Positions 30,800 through 42,174 are shown, counted from the first letter of the stretch. The stretch: DNA of 64,000 bases from Lepidostoma basale (GCA_022606425.2 JAHDVF020001505.1:310001-374000); one strand, 5' to 3'. Translations and numbers: made by a program. The notes: generated by a model from the sequence alone, not told the origin.

Positions 30800-31790
30800 T
30801 TGATATAATGCTCTTGTGTTTTACCCTGTTTTTTAAAGTAAAATTATTAGTTTAGCAAAAAAAACGTATTAATTATTTTGTTACCCAAACGATCATCCCG
30901 TGGAAGCGAAACTGGTCGGTAGTATAAAACACAAAATATATATTTTTTTTGTTTTTACACTGCCGAATTTTATTTGTTATTTTATTCTGTCAAAAATTAT
31001 CCAGAATTTGTTATCGAAAAATCCTGAGCTAACGTTTTAAAAAATCGTAAGTTGGTAGCACTGCTTTTAATTATATTGCTAACAATTAGCGCGATCTGTC
31101 AGCCATTTTGTTAACAGCAGCTGTAAAAGTGTCGCGAGTTTAAAAGCGGTCGTACGTCTGTGCATGAGAGGAATGGCGACTATGTCGAAAAATAAAAAAA
31201 ATTGTAACCTACACAAATTCAGTACACTTGCTTTCTGGATATGCCTCGTACTTTATAGGTTTAGTTTAAAAATGTACCTGTCTCATATTTTCTTTCGGTT
31301 TGTCAGAAAGTTCACGGCTGGTGCTTCTTTTTATTGGTAATACTCTGCCTTTGCGCGGTTCGTGCTCACCTTAGATGTCAGTTATACAGAAATTTTATAT
31401 CAGGAGTTCCTGTAATAGCGGAACTTCTCGAAAGGGTATGAATCTATCGAAATCTGATTTCGGAGGAGCGCGATGTGATTTTAGCACCGGCATGATACTA
31501 ACTAAGTCATGCTGACCCAATTTCAGCAGACATTGATTCAGCCAACCGAGATAACTAGAGAATATCTAAGCAGACATTTCGGTTAAACACTAAAATCTAA
31601 AACTGATTGTTCTATACTTGTAAGCAATAATGAGTTATTTGATTGTTTGTTTCGTGAAAATATAATTGTGCATGTTTCAATAATTAATTTACTAGCATAA
31701 TTATAATTAAATACATTATTTTCATGTTTATTTTTATCCATTTTAATCGAGTATAATTATACCAGCTGTTTTCTTAAAATGTGGTCTGTT
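30800..31790. other. unclassified stretch, mildly GC-richer at 31.1-31.5 kb
   Basis: A 30,880-30,960 piece with GTGGAAGCGAAACTGGTCGG resembles a decayed arm of the ACCGGT hairpin family. A 58-codon frame starts at 31,164 with MRGMATMSKNKKNCNL and has no recognisable domain. The 31,300-31,500 part looks more complex than its neighbours but was not identified. Confidence 0.3.
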
Positions 31791-31794
31791 CTCC

Positions 31795-32372
31795 AGAGTG
31801 TTGCTCCTCCTGTAAGGTAGGTTCCCTGCTGTCCTATCTTTTAGGAGGTCTTCCACGAGGACGAGTCCCATAAGGCTGATTATGCAACGCAATATAGGGG
31901 TGTCTGGTGCTGTCTATTCTTTGAACATGCCCATACCAGTCCTTTTTCGCTGTCTGCTCCATCTTATGATATACTCAACCTCACATATCTCTATTATTCT
32001 GGTGTTCCTTACGCGATATCTCAGTGTCTTGCCTGCTATCGTCCCCAGTGTCTTCATTTCGGAAGTCCTCAAAACTTGTTTGGTCCTCACTGTGTCTGCC
32101 GTTACTTCGACGCCATTTTTTATTATTGGCCTTACGCATGCTTTATAGATTCTCATCTTACTCTTAATGGCCATGTCTTTGTTTTTCCTACACTGGATTT
32201 TAGAGCGCCAGAGATTTCCGTTGCCTTCTTAACTTGGGCTTGTATTTCTATCAGCTCCTCCCACCAGGTCTATGCCTAGATACTTGAAGGTCCTGACCTG
32301 TTCTATGGGTTGGTTTTCTATAAGCAGGTTACATGTTTTGAGTTTCCTCATGTAAAATAATTTCATAAATGG
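31795..32372 (-). mobile_element. LINE lineage C 3' fragment
   Basis: On the minus strand: IENQPIEQVRTFKYLGIDL, a break, MAIKSKMRIYKACVRPIIKN, GVEVTADTVRTKQVLRTSEM, KTLGTIAGKTLRYRVRNTRI and IIRWSRQRKRTG, then a decayed GTRPRGRPPKR segment. An 86-codon frame (32,174 to 31,914) holds most of it. FKYLG, then RPI, then RWSRQRRR is the order of the 14.7 and 40.5 kb copies. The RT palm is missing. Confidence 0.85.
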
Positions 32373-32374
32373 TT

Positions 32375-32727
32375 TGACGTTTTGCCTCTGTTATTCAAAT
32401 ACTGCAAACAAATGTTTCTATTTCTTATAATTGCGTAGATTTTGGCCAATTTAAACTCAAATAAATTCCAAAGCCGATTCGATAACTAATTTTGCTTAAG
32501 TAGTACCTATAGAGTGATAGAAAATCACTTATATGGTATATTAATTAGTGTTGTATACTTCATGCACATTTATTAAAATTATTTTGGTATTGACGGAATT
32601 AGTACCATTATAATACATTATTGTTGATACAGAAAACTGACATAAATCTGAGAACATTTTAACACAGTAACGGTAACAATTAAGCCTCACTCAAGTTAAG
32701 ACGATGAACATTATTAAAATTAAGAAT
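32375..32727. other. AT-rich stretch, nothing recognised
   Basis: No feature was seen. Confidence 0.35.
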
Positions 32728-32735
32728 ATTTAGAT

Positions 32736-33182
32736 CAATGGTTCCCAAATTGGTCTATATCAACCCACAGGGATCGGTTTGACTTGCAATAAGTCTACGA
32801 CAAATGAAACAAATTTGGGGGTCTAACTAAATTGAAGCAGATTATTGAAATTTTGGTAGTGTTTTTGTTTCGTTTTAAAATAAAAAGCTGGAATACGTTG
32901 TTAACCTTTTTTATGCTCATTTGTGAAAATCAGAACAGCTACGCGACGTTATACTTTTAGAGAATGTCTCGGAATGTCTCCCTTCGCGAATGAGCAAAAA
33001 AAAGTCGGAAACTAATTCCAGATTATATTTTCTATTGGCCTGATTTTGCTCTATGTCAGCTTAAAAAACTATTTTTATAGTTATAGGTGAATTTGAAAAA
33101 AAAAATATGAATCCTGGGGGCTTGCATAAAATAAAATAAATCTGCAGGGGGTCTACGGGACCAAAATGTTTAGGTATATCTG
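32736..33182. mobile_element. nonautonomous hAT element, 447 bp
   Basis: The ends CAATGGTTCCCAAATTGGTC and (complement of the right end) CAGATATACCTAAACATTTT begin with CA and are loosely complementary in the hAT style. They are flanked by ATTTAGAT (32,728-32,735) and ATTTAGGT (33,183-33,190), an 8-bp duplication with one change, the length used by hAT elements. There is no transposase frame inside. Confidence 0.65.
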
Positions 33183-33194
33183 ATTTAGGTCATC

Positions 33195-33875
33195 AAAGAT
33201 TGAAAGAAATGTACTAGAGATTAACAATTTTCACACGACTATCAATTAGCAAGCGACATATTTTATTTTATTGTGGTAAAGGTTACAAGGTATAAGCAGT
33301 GGTTTGCAGAAATTATGGGTTTGGTGGAGACTTATTCCCAAAAAATCTAAGTCTTAATTACCATGTCAATAAGCTTCTTAAAGTGAAAGATTGTGATTTT
33401 TTTGTTAAAAAAAAATATTGTACATGTAGATGTATTGTGAATAAAATATTTCGTAAATACAAAACTGCGCATGTAGCTAAAATGAAAAATTAAATATGAA
33501 AAGGAGCCGTCATTAGGGACTTAGTTAAATTTTCTGTTTGCATCCAGCCAGCACCAGAGAACGGCTTTCGTGTTTAATGTTAAATTAATTCGCGAGTCTA
33601 AGCAAACATAAAGCATACGGAATATTAGGTTAAGATTTAAATCAAACATAAATGATTGTGCTAATCTGGTCTTTGATGAACGTGGCAAAATTGAAATTGC
33701 TTTAATCTTGTGAAAATTGTATGTAAGTTAATATAAAATCTAGATAATCCTATGTTTTGGGGATATACTTGAACATTATTAACATTTAAACATTGATAAG
33801 AAGCTATCACTTGGTGGTTGACAATATTTTAAAATTAATTTAACAGTTTTGTACGTATTTGGTATACAACCACAT
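33195..33875. other. AT-rich stretch, nothing recognised
   Basis: No feature was seen. Confidence 0.35.
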
Positions 33876-33879
33876 TATT

Positions 33880-34025
33880 TTTGAGAATGAGGTCCTACCG
33901 ATTTCGCTCTATGGGAGCTTCCTAAGTACCTGATACTAAAAGTTTAAAAAATTAAGTATGCATGAGGAAGCTCGCATAGAGAGAAACCAGTAGACCCTCG
34001 TTCTAAAAAATTAAGTGGTTATACA
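33880..34025. repeat. hairpin repeat, diverged P family
   Basis: The arms GAGGTCCTACCGATTTCGCT with CTATGGGAGCTTCCTAAGTA and ATGAGGAAGCTCGCATAGAG with AGAAACCAGTAGACCCTCGT are inverted copies. The plus arm still reads AUGAGGA, A, GCUC...GAGA, GAAA, a degenerate version of the hammerhead-like order. Confidence 0.7.
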
Positions 34026-34077
34026 CCATATACATAAAAAACTATTTAATTAATTTTTACATTAATAAAACATTAAT

Positions 34078-34312
34078 TTGGAAACACTGTTATAATATCA
34101 CAATTTATGTATTTAATTTCTATTAAATGACTGTGATACAAATTTATCCAAACAGACGTTGAAACAATTAACTGACTCCTAATTGTATCTGACTATTTGA
34201 TTGTTTCACCTGATGATGCCAACTTTGGCTGGCTAAACAGTCAATGTGACAATTTTATAAAAATTAAACAAATAAATTGTTATATTTTAGCAGTAATAAA
34301 ATTAAACAGTTA
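34078..34312. repeat. diverged hairpin, relative of 12.43 kb
   Basis: It shares ACTGTTATAATATCACAATT and CACCTGATGATGCCAAC with the 12.4-kb element. The box CUGAUGA at 34,210-34,216 is intact, followed by U and a GCCA...TGGC stem, but GAAA has become UAAA. CAGUC follows. Confidence 0.65.
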
Positions 34313-34319
34313 ATAAAAT

Positions 34320-35790
34320 CTGGATTGTATAATATATTCACATAGTATGAAGTATTACTGTCCCTCTTGTTTCAAGTTAAATATATTTAAATACCTCAAG
34401 TAGGAAGCACCACCTTTCGAAGCATGTAGCAATACTAAAAATTCTGTAGTTTAAAATTACGTTATAAAATAAAAATCTTGTTAAAAATTGTATTAACAAC
34501 TACCACATCGTTAACGTCACAAAAATGAACTTTCTTATTCAGTAATTTAGTTTTTAAAAGCGATTTGGAGATATTTGCGCTCGTATAAGTATACAATTAA
34601 TCTGATTGTAGCACATTTCACAATTCCTTTGAATGAGAATATATGTGTGACGTCATATTCAACAATATTCACTCAAACAAAACAATTTTTCATAAACGCG
34701 GTTAATACAAGTAGTACCTTATCACAAAACAGTCGGCGAAAAAAAACACACTTGTGTTTTTTTTGTGGCATTGATATATGAGAGAAACTACTGAAGATTT
34801 TATTTAATTTTAAGAACAGTGTATTGCATAAAATAGACATTGCATGTTTAGCACAGGCGGCCCTTTCTCAAGCTTAAAATCAATTAAAAGCTTTTTAAGG
34901 GTGGTTTCATTGTACCTGCTGCATATGTTAGCATGTTCTTTATAAAATATTCAATTCTTTTCGCATCCTAATTGTGTGGTAAATATGCCCTCTCCATTCT
35001 TCCGTCGCTTCCCTTTATTCCAGCTATCTCATTAAAAATTTAGCAGAGATACCTCGCCGCATTTCATACCGACGTCCTGCTTTATATATCTACAGAGGGG
35101 TATTTTTAAATTTGTTTCATCCAAAGTTGTCTCAACTTATGAAATCTGTTCAATTCGGAATTCATCTAAAATGTAAAAGGATTTTTTCTGATACTTACGA
35201 CGTATTCGTTATACATATTTTTTTTATTCGTCATACGAGTACATTAATATTACATGCAATATTCCATTATCGGGTTGATCTTTCAATACAACTACGATAT
35301 GTATAAAATAAAATATAAAGAAATATTCTCACTGATAAAGTATGTGCCGAAGAGTTTTCGTATATCGCTACACCTTAAGGATCTCAATCGGCTTAAATTT
35401 CATGTGAGAGAACAATTCCAGCTGTGTTGGAAGATCTTTAAGGAATCGCATGGAATAGCACCAGCTTATTATATATGAACACTGCATCACCAAAAGCCTG
35501 TGAGCCCTTCAGAAAATTTTTGGAAAGTCTAAATTTATAAAACCAGTGAAAATAACAATGAAAAAAAAGACTAATTATAAATGAGTAAATCAAAGAAAAA
35601 TAAATGTAATGTTAAAGAGCAATTATTAAAAAAAAAAAACTATAAAGAGAAATCAAGAGTAATAACAAATAAACAAAATAACGAACCCCAGGTCCAGTTT
35701 TTTTCGATATCTACAAGATAATCGGATATTCCTTGGGACGATCAATATAGCAAACAACACTATACAAGCGTTGACAGCCGAATCGCATGT
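34320..35790. other. AT-rich stretch, possible LINE crumb
   Basis: Mostly featureless. A plus frame at 35,254-35,478 ends LNRLKFHVREQFQLCWKIFK then ESHGIAPAYY, loosely like the HGxAPxYL segment near the end of CR1/Jockey ORF2 proteins. The match is too weak to call. Confidence 0.3.
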
Positions 35791-35794
35791 CAAA

Positions 35795-36447
35795 ATTATA
35801 CAAGTTTTTTCGTTTATATAAAAAAATTTGACAGGTGTAAAAATAAATTTTTCATTTGTTCCAATGACAATTTGAATAATATCTTCAATATTCTTTTAAA
35901 ATTCTTGCTGGTGTTGGTTGGTTTTAAGTGCCTAATTACTGCCAAATAAAAAAAGTGGATACGTGGAACATAAATTAAATCATATAACAGCTCATTTAAA
36001 AAACGGTGGATACGTGTAACAAAAATTAAATAAACACAAAAGTCCGGATCGTCCATGTCAACATGTGCAACATCGGAAAAACATTATGTGTTATTACATT
36101 ATGTGCTAAATTTAAAAAAACGGTGGATTCGTGGAACATAAATTAAATAGACAAATGTGCACCATCTAAAAATAACATTTTGTATTTAATTATTTTTATT
36201 TTGTTATTTTATTTTATATCATTGTATTTTATATTATTTGTTTTAGATTTATTTTGTGGATGTTGGAAGATCGAAGTATGCGCGGGAGATGCCTATTGGT
36301 GGCGATGAGGTTCGCAACCCATCACACCGCGTCTCCCGCAGGGCGAAAAGAGAAGGATGGAGTGCCGCATCGGTTAAAGTGTGACAGTCCATTCTTTCTG
36401 CCTACCCTTTCGGGGAGACGGCGTGATGGTTAGTTAGTTAGTTTATA
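35795..36447 (+). mobile_element. SINE-like retroposon with lineage A LINE tail, copy 1
   Basis: The body matches 58,245-58,757 block by block: GACAGGTGTAAAAATAAATT, TGCTGGTGTTGGTTGGTTTT, TTTATATCATTGTATTTTAT, GAGATGCCTATTGGTGGCGA and CATCACACCGCGTCTC. The last ~65 bases are the LINE lineage A terminus, ending GGCGTGATGG and GTTAGTTAG. This copy has three imperfect repeats of GGTGGATACGTGGAACATAA that the 58-kb copy largely lacks. No protein is encoded. Borrowing the LINE tail to be mobilised is inferred. Confidence 0.75.
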
Positions 36448-36479
36448 AATTTATATGTTATATAAAGCAAATTTATATG

Positions 36480-37045
36480 TTATATGAAGCATTACATGGG
36501 ATGGTCGATCCAAGAAAGACGTCGATAGTCTTATCCACCAGGCTAAACTTGTCTTCAACAAGAAATCTAAAATATTAGAGTCCAACAACATAGACCTGAA
36601 CCTCCGAAAAAATCTTATAAAAACATTGGTGTGGAGTCTTTTACTGTACGACTGCGAGACTTGGTGCCTGGGCGAAAGAGAGCGCAAAAGGCTGGAGGCA
36701 TTTTAACCGACGAATTGCCCATGTTTAATGGAGGGACCAAATTACAAATGAAGAGGTTCTCAGCAGAGTTGAAGAGAGTAGGCACATGTTGAACACCATA
36801 GCAGATTGGTCATGTATTGCGACACGAATGTTTCCTGCATGATGTGTTGGGGGGAATGGTCGAGGGATCGATTGGCAGAGGACGACCTCGCCAGGAGTAC
36901 CTAGACCAGATTTGCCGAGATATGGGCTGCACCTCTTATACGGAGTTGAAGGATAGTTGCCGAGGACCGAGCGGAGTGGAAGAGAAGATGCGTCGCCTTG
37001 CTGCAGACCAAACATTAGATTGAGACCGGAGAAGATAAAGCAAAT
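36480..37045 (+). mobile_element. LINE lineage G 3' fragment
   Basis: The plus strand reads in shifting frames a DVDSLIHQAKLVFNKKSKIL segment, NIDLNLRKNLIKTLVWSLLL, YDCETWCLGERERKRLEAF with a stop, then GHVLRHECFLHDVLGGMVEG, SIGRGRPRQEYLDQICRDMG, and a SGVEEKMRRLAADQ end. These are the standard post-RT landmarks (LVWSxLLY-CETW, GHVLRH, RGRPRxxYLDQI). It is distinct from lineages A to F. At least two stops and frameshifts occur, and no tail repeat was identified. Confidence 0.8.
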
Positions 37046-37316
37046 GACGACTCCATTCAGCAGCGAACAAAACCAAGCAGTTTATCATTTATCTTGTAAC
37101 CCACAGACGCTGTTACACAAAATTGCGCATGGGCGATTTGACGACAAAATCCACCCCGATTATTAACAGTCGACACAAGGTGATATATTCGGACTTACAA
37201 CTAACGCGCGAGTTCATTCCTGTCACGAAAATCGTGCGTGACATGTGTACACATTCCTCGCACTTATTTTATGTTGCTTTTTCTTTATTATTCGACATTT
37301 AATATTATTTTATCTA

Positions 37317-37648
37317 ATAAGAAAGGAATGTAGAGCAGAAGAAGGTATTATGAACAAAATTAAGAAAGGATCGCTGCGATGGTTCGGACATATGGAACGC
37401 ATGGATGGAGAAAGTATACGTGAATGATGTAAATGGAGTACGGAGTCGAGGCAGACCGAGTAAAACATGGCATGACCAAATTAATCAAATTTTAAAAGTT
37501 GGTCATGTTAGAAGTCGGAGGGATCGACGTGCGTGTATGATTCGTTGTATGAAAGTGGAGGAAGCTAGAGAAGTTTATCAGGATAGAGTAGTGTGGCGGT
37601 TTATTCTCTCTGTCTACGCCTACGGGGAAATGGCGTGATGGTTTGTGT
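37317..37648 (+). mobile_element. LINE lineage A 3' end
   Basis: The plus strand reads RKECRAEEGIMNKIKKGSLR, then WFGHMERMDG, a short deletion that shifts frame, VYVNDVNGVRSRGRPSKTWH and DQINQILKVGHVRSRRDRRA. VVWRFILSVYAYGEMA and the GGCGTGATGG terminus follow. The deletion removes the RMVK block found in other copies. Confidence 0.85.
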
Positions 37649-37684
37649 GTACCTAATAATTGAATAAAATGATGTTTTTAAACT

Positions 37685-37760
37685 ACATCCACCTTTGTCT
37701 TTATGTCGAAAGCGACCGGTTTCGCCAGGCTTAACTGATCGCTATCGAAATAAAGACAGA
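37685..37760. repeat. decayed ACCGGT hairpin element
   Basis: TTTGTCTTTATGTCGAAAGC and GCTATCGAAATAAAGACAGA are inverted. The complement carries GGCGAAACCGGTCGC. A related arm lies at 38,005-38,070 (TTTGTCTTTATTTCGACAGC then GACCGGTTTCG). The CUGANGA box is lost. Confidence 0.6.
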
Positions 37761-38074
37761 AGTGGTATTAGTTTTAAAAAAAAAAATGTTTTTTTATTAT
37801 TAAAGATGAGCTTCCATCAAGAGATTTCAGTAAAACCATCAGATGATATTTTATCATTTTTAAAATCTAATTACTACTATTGCACTAATATCTTTTGCCT
37901 ATATCAAATTAAATCACATATTTTTAACTGGGTGGTTAAATATATGGCACCGCAGATAAGCACCGTAAAGCGAGTGTTAAAATAACAATTATATAAAACG
38001 ATGTTTTTTAACTACATCCCCCTTTGTCTTTATTTCGACAGCGACCGGTTTCGAGGCGGGTTTTAGACCGCGTT

Positions 38075-39105
38075 TTATACAAACAATAATTTAGGTAAAT
38101 TAATAAAAAATAATAAAGACAAAGAAAAATTTCTTTATCGGGGATTTTTAAACTGAAATATTATGATTGCTCATCTTTTTACATTGGTAAAACAAGGCGT
38201 AATTTTAAATTAAGAATAAAAGAGCACATAAGACGTATCGCTAATAATAATTTTTAAGAACTTGCAAACCACCTCATTGAAAAAGATCATTCATTTAATA
38301 AAGATCATTGAGTTGAATTTTCGCATGTTAATAATAAAAAGCAATCTCGAAATTTTAGAAATTAAAAAATCAATTAAAAATAAAGAAAACATTATAAATA
38401 ATCAAATAAATCGTCAAGTCTAATCTTTGATTATTTTCCTTTGTTGTAAGTAATTACCTGTTGTAAGTAATAAGAACTTTAAATTATTATTTAAAATTTT
38501 TAATTGAATCATAATATTTATTATAACAAAAGCATAAACGTTCCAAAATTAATCTTTATAACATCTGTCAGATCACGTAAAAATGTTTTTAAAATATTTT
38601 AAATGTGTATCTTTATAATACGTATCACTGAAAGAGGACTGGTTGTCTGAAATATGTCTATGTAATTTAAAAAAATTCATATAAGTCTTGTATAAACAAA
38701 GTGTTTAAAAAAATAAAAAGAGAAATTAAAATAATAAATTAATGTTGTAGAAATTGGCATTCAAATGTATTTTCTAGTAATCATGAGAGTTATTCATGAG
38801 AAATCTCCATCATTTGTTCTTCTTGTAAACGATTAAGACAAATGATATTCAATTTATTATAACTCTATTGTGAGCGGGATTGGCAAAAGTTCCAATGTGT
38901 AATGTAAAATTCAAATTAAGATCTCTAATCCCCGGGCAATTTGCATGGCAATAGTGTCACGCTAATTTATGCTGAAATGCTCCCGACTTCCGATGCCGCG
39001 GGAGAATATCAGTCACAACAGAACATCCCTACACTCAATCGAATCAGCGTTTGAGTCACCGAATCAACCGTCTTAACGGAATCATCCGATAATCACCAAG
39101 ACTAT
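38075..39105. other. AT-rich stretch, nothing recognised
   Basis: No gene or termini were seen. Confidence 0.35.
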
Positions 39106-39109
39106 AACA

Positions 39110-39770
39110 TCTTTTTTTATAAGGATTAAGTGTATCTCAATAGAGACGAAACATTCTGAGACGAGATATTCTGTTCCCAGAAAAACAGTTTACATCTTCG
39201 TCTCTATGGGATACAATTAATCCTTATAAAAAAAAATTATCCGCAATGGGTAAAATCCAGTGTTTGTCTTCAAGAATTTGTAAACATTCAAAATGTTGTA
39301 TAAAAATAACTGGTCCAAGTAGCCATAAAAATTTGAGAGACATCTCCAGGCGTAATCAAGTACTGTATGATTTGCAGAGACTTTCACAGTGCATTAATAA
39401 AGATTTTCTGCTTAATGCTTCCCAATCTTAATAGATGACGCTAGTGTAGAGTGAACTAAAATATGTAAAGATAAGCGCGGAATTCTAGCATATATACAAG
39501 TTCCAAAAAAATTTCAGACGTGGTGATCATAAGAAGGGCGGAATGGGGAATGTTGTTAAGCATAAAGCGATCGCTCAACCCAACCAATGACAGTTCATAA
39601 GTTCTGTTAGCGCCTTGGCCACCACATTATGTTCCCAGAAAAACAATTTACATCTTCGTCTCTATTGAGATACAATTAATCTTTATAAAAAAAAAAAATA
39701 TCCGCAATGGGTAAAACCCAGTATTTGTCTACAAGAATTTGTAAACATTCAAAATGTTGTACAATAATAT
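39110..39770 (-). repeat. K-family repeat, copy 3, with inverted end
   Basis: 39,115-39,165 and 39,195-39,240 form a palindrome made of ATAAGGATTAAGTGTATCTC and GGGATACAATTAATCCTTAT. A minus-oriented K copy follows, with GGAATGGGGAATGTTGTTAA, GATCGCTCAACCCAACCAAT and AAAAACAATTTACATCTTCG, and then a repeated CCGCAATGGGTAAAACCCAG. This arrangement suggests two K copies fused tail to tail. Confidence 0.75.
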
Positions 39771-39884
39771 ATTTTCAGTACGAGAAAACTTACAAATATA
39801 TAAAGAATTCTAAAATAAACTTTGGTAAGAAGCCATTGCTTGGAAGTTTGACATATTTAAAAATTGAATAAAACACGTATTAAA

Positions 39885-39960
39885 CCACTTTATTTTGAGT
39901 AAAGAGCGCCAACCGGTTTCACTCTGTAACGAGCTTCATCGGGGCTATATGTGCAGAAAC
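39885..39960 (-). repeat. P-family hairpin, one arm
   Basis: TAAACCACTTTATTTTGAGT with AAAGAGCGCCAACCGGTTTC matches the left arm of the 48.5-kb hairpin. The opposite arm has been lost at the junction with the LINE tail. Confidence 0.7.
39908..39945 (-). ncRNA. hammerhead-like motif, U4C
   Basis: On the minus strand: GCC, CCGAUGA, A, GCUC-loop-GAGU, GAAA, CCGG, UU, GGC. The helix I GCC/GGC pairs are exact, and helix II is intact with one G-U. The deviations are C at position 4, the extra A, and U as the cleavage-site base. Confidence 0.35.
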
Positions 39961-39964
39961 TATT

Positions 39965-40066
39965 TGTGACCGCCACATGTGTCAGGATCGAGTAATGTGG
40001 CGGTCCATTATCTCTGTCTGTCTCTGAGAAACGGCGTGATGGTTTCTTGTTGTTGTTGTTAACTAA
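39965..40066 (+). mobile_element. LINE lineage A tail remnant
   Basis: GTGTCAGGATCGAGTAATGT with GGCGGTCCATTATCTC and AACGGCGTGATGGTTTCTTG is the last ~100 bases of the lineage, with an altered GTT tail. Confidence 0.7.
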
Positions 40067-40069
40067 GAA

Positions 40070-40525
40070 ATAAAATAAATATAATAACTTCACTGCAAAA
40101 AAAAATTTCTTCACAGATTAAGAGTCTAAAGAGATAAAAAAATATTATTCAAATTGCGTCTAACTCATTTACCCAAAGGATTTTATCTATTCAACATTTA
40201 TTTTTATCTTTACTTTATTTTAAATTTAATTAATGCCTCAACGACTCATCAAACTCGTCGTGTTGTACTCTTTCAAATAATAATTATTTTGTGGTGAAAG
40301 TGTAACGCTTGAATAATGTAATGAATTACTCGGGTTCCACCTGGACAGAACGAATTAGTTACATCAAAGGTTCTCGTCTCGTTGTGTTAAAGGTCTCGTT
40401 TCTTGTCGTGTAAAGGTGAATCCTTGCGTCGTGCATAAAGCAACCTAACTAGCTCCAGGTACCTAAAATAAATTATCTATGGTCGTATTTTAACAAAGGA
40501 ATAATGAATAATGAATGATTTGCAA
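40070..40525. other. unclassified stretch
   Basis: Partly GC-richer at 40,230-40,470, with no recognised motif. Confidence 0.3.
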
Positions 40526-40530
40526 AAACT

Positions 40531-41292
40531 GTGAACGTCATTTGCTATGCAGACGATGCCGCATTAATAGCAGAGTCTGAAGATGACCTGCAAAGAATGT
40601 TGTACAAATTCCACACAGTATCACAAAGGCTTAATATGGCTATATCAGTCAACAAAATAAAAAAGTCTCACTATGTCTAGGCAACCTAGAAGATGTAAGC
40701 TGATTGTTGATGATATACTTATGGAGCAAGTAATGAGTTTGAGATATTTGGGAGTAGAGATCTGCAACCAAAATGACCTTTATACCGAAGTACGAGAACA
40801 TGTCAGTAAAGCCTTTGCCGTGTCAGGATGTCTGAAGCATCTGGTCTGAAACAAAAGCACATGCGTATCGACAGCAAAATCAGAATCTACATATAAAACA
40901 TGCGTGCGACCTATCATGACGTACGCTGTAGAGACGCGGGCCGACACTGTACGAACCAAGGGACTACTAAGAACATCGGAGATGATGGTCCTAAGATCAA
41001 TTACTGGAAAAACTCTCCGAGGTCGTGTCCGCAACGTAGACATAAGAAAAACTTAAAGCGAAATAGAGAATATCGTTCAGGGGAGTAGATCCAGAAGAAG
41101 ATACTGGAGGGACCATGTAGCCCGAATGGATGGTGACTGACTTGCATATACAGCCGCTTATGAAATCCCATCCGGACATCGCCAACTTGGAAGACCGCCT
41201 AAGAGATGGAGGGACAACTGGATCCCATAATCCGACGAGACATGATTTCTGTGTCACAGATCGTCGGATATATTAAAATAAGAAGAAGAAGA
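40531..41292 (+). mobile_element. LINE lineage C with RT catalytic motif
   Basis: The plus strand reads NVICYADDAALIAESEDDLQ, then RMLYKFHTVSQRLNMAISVN. YADD (40,546-40,557) is the metal-binding motif of the reverse transcriptase palm (motif C, [YF]xDD), the only one I could recognise in the window. Downstream, in shifted frames, are LRYLGVEI, a TCVRPIMTYAVETRADTVRT-like block, a RSRRRYWRDHVARMD-like block, a RPPKRWRDNW-like block and a GAAGAAGAAGAAAC tail. Many frameshifts make it a pseudogene. RT acts on the LINE RNA at a nicked target site. Confidence 0.85.
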
Positions 41293-41386
41293 AACATTTG
41301 CAAGTAAATCATATGGTAACGACGTAAACGGAACAACAAATAGAAGAAAACGTGGCACGATCAATTCAATCAAAAATACAAAAAAA
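41293..41386 (+). mobile_element. LINE lineage A, left part of split copy
   Basis: ACGACGTAAACGGAACAACA, AGAAGAAAACGTGGCACGAT and CAATTCAATCAAAAATA correspond to the NDVNG-RPRKTWHDQINQ block. Homology resumes at about 41,680 (AATATTTAATGTTGGCCACC), so a SINE sits inside this copy. Confidence 0.7.
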
Positions 41387-41655
41387 TGTTTGATCGCTCT
41401 TTACATCATTATCTTCGTCAGCTTTTCTCCATCCACTGCTGGACGTAAGCCTCTCTACCTCCACGCCATCCCTCTCGGTCTCTCGCCAGCTTTCTCTCGG
41501 CCCTTCCCGCCGTCTGCACAATATCATCACTATTATTGCCACGTAGATTCTACACCAGACCGAAAACAGTCAATCACTGCCATCATCGGAAATCAAACCT
41601 GGGACTTTCGGTGTGGAAGTCATAACTCTCGACACTCTGCCACGAAGGTCGTCCA
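41387..41655 (-). mobile_element. SINE S family, carrying a LINE D fragment
   Basis: The outer parts are SINE: GATCGCTCTTTACATCAT at the 3' side, then TGCCACGTAGATTCTACACC through the complement of the B box (GAAATCAAACC) to CACGAAGGTCGTC. The middle part (41,407-41,530) is a lineage D tail read on the minus strand (ESWRETERDGVEVERLTSSS). Part of the SINE body is missing at the junction. Confidence 0.7.
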
Positions 41656-41730
41656 TGTGAGTAGTAAATAGTAATAAATATTTAATGTTGGCCACCTGAG
41701 TAGTCAGAGAATTTATATATAACATGTGTT
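41656..41730 (+). mobile_element. LINE lineage A, right part of split copy
   Basis: AATATTTAATGTTGGCCACC with TGAGTAGTCAGAGAA continues the copy that begins at 41,293. Confidence 0.6.
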
Positions 41731-41734
41731 AGTT

Positions 41735-41900
41735 CACATGGCGAGTACTAGGGATATAACAATAGACATATCAATAGGTTAATTTTTTAAAGGAGGTTTT
41801 AGATGGAAATATTGAGTTAAGGGTGTTTTATTGCTCCAAGGCTATTGATTAAGTAAGGGGACAGTTTATATTTCTAGGTTCTTGCACTCAATTTGTAATA
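41735..41900. other. short unclassified stretch
   Basis: No feature was seen. Confidence 0.3.
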
Positions 41901-41904
41901 ATTT

Positions 41905-42010
41905 TGGTTAGTTTATATCGTTCTCCCGATGATGAAGGCCTTCGAAACATGTCGAGAAAAATAATCTCAAAAGTGGAAAAAACAGTGTTTTAATTCATAA
42001 AAAAGTCGTC
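41905..42010 (+). repeat. R-family hairpin, one arm, hammerhead-like
   Basis: At 41,921-41,958: UUCUC, CCGAUGA, U, GAAGG directly followed by CCUUC, GAAA, CAUG, UC, GAGAA. Helix I is perfect, but the helix II loop has been deleted, so the stem cannot close as a hairpin. The flank GAGAAAAATAATCTCAAAAG, GTGGAAAAAACAGTG matches 17.2 kb. Confidence 0.65.
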
Positions 42011-42174
42011 ATTATGGAATTTCACAGTGTTAACGCCTTAAGTTTTTCTAAAATAATACCTTATTACAATACTGATTATGAATCTTTTTATTATTTTGTT
42101 TATTACGTTTTTGTTTACCTATAAAACTTGTTTTAAAATGACTTCATTAACTCAAATGATTTTAATTTATAATT

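Noticed and set aside
31164..31340. Short frame MRGMATMSKNKK... as a small gene
   Set aside because: 58 codons with no homology, splice or repeat support. Left as unclassified sequence.
35254..35478. CR1/Jockey-like C-terminal segment
   Set aside because: Only a loose HGIAPAY-type resemblance. No neighbouring LINE landmarks or tail.
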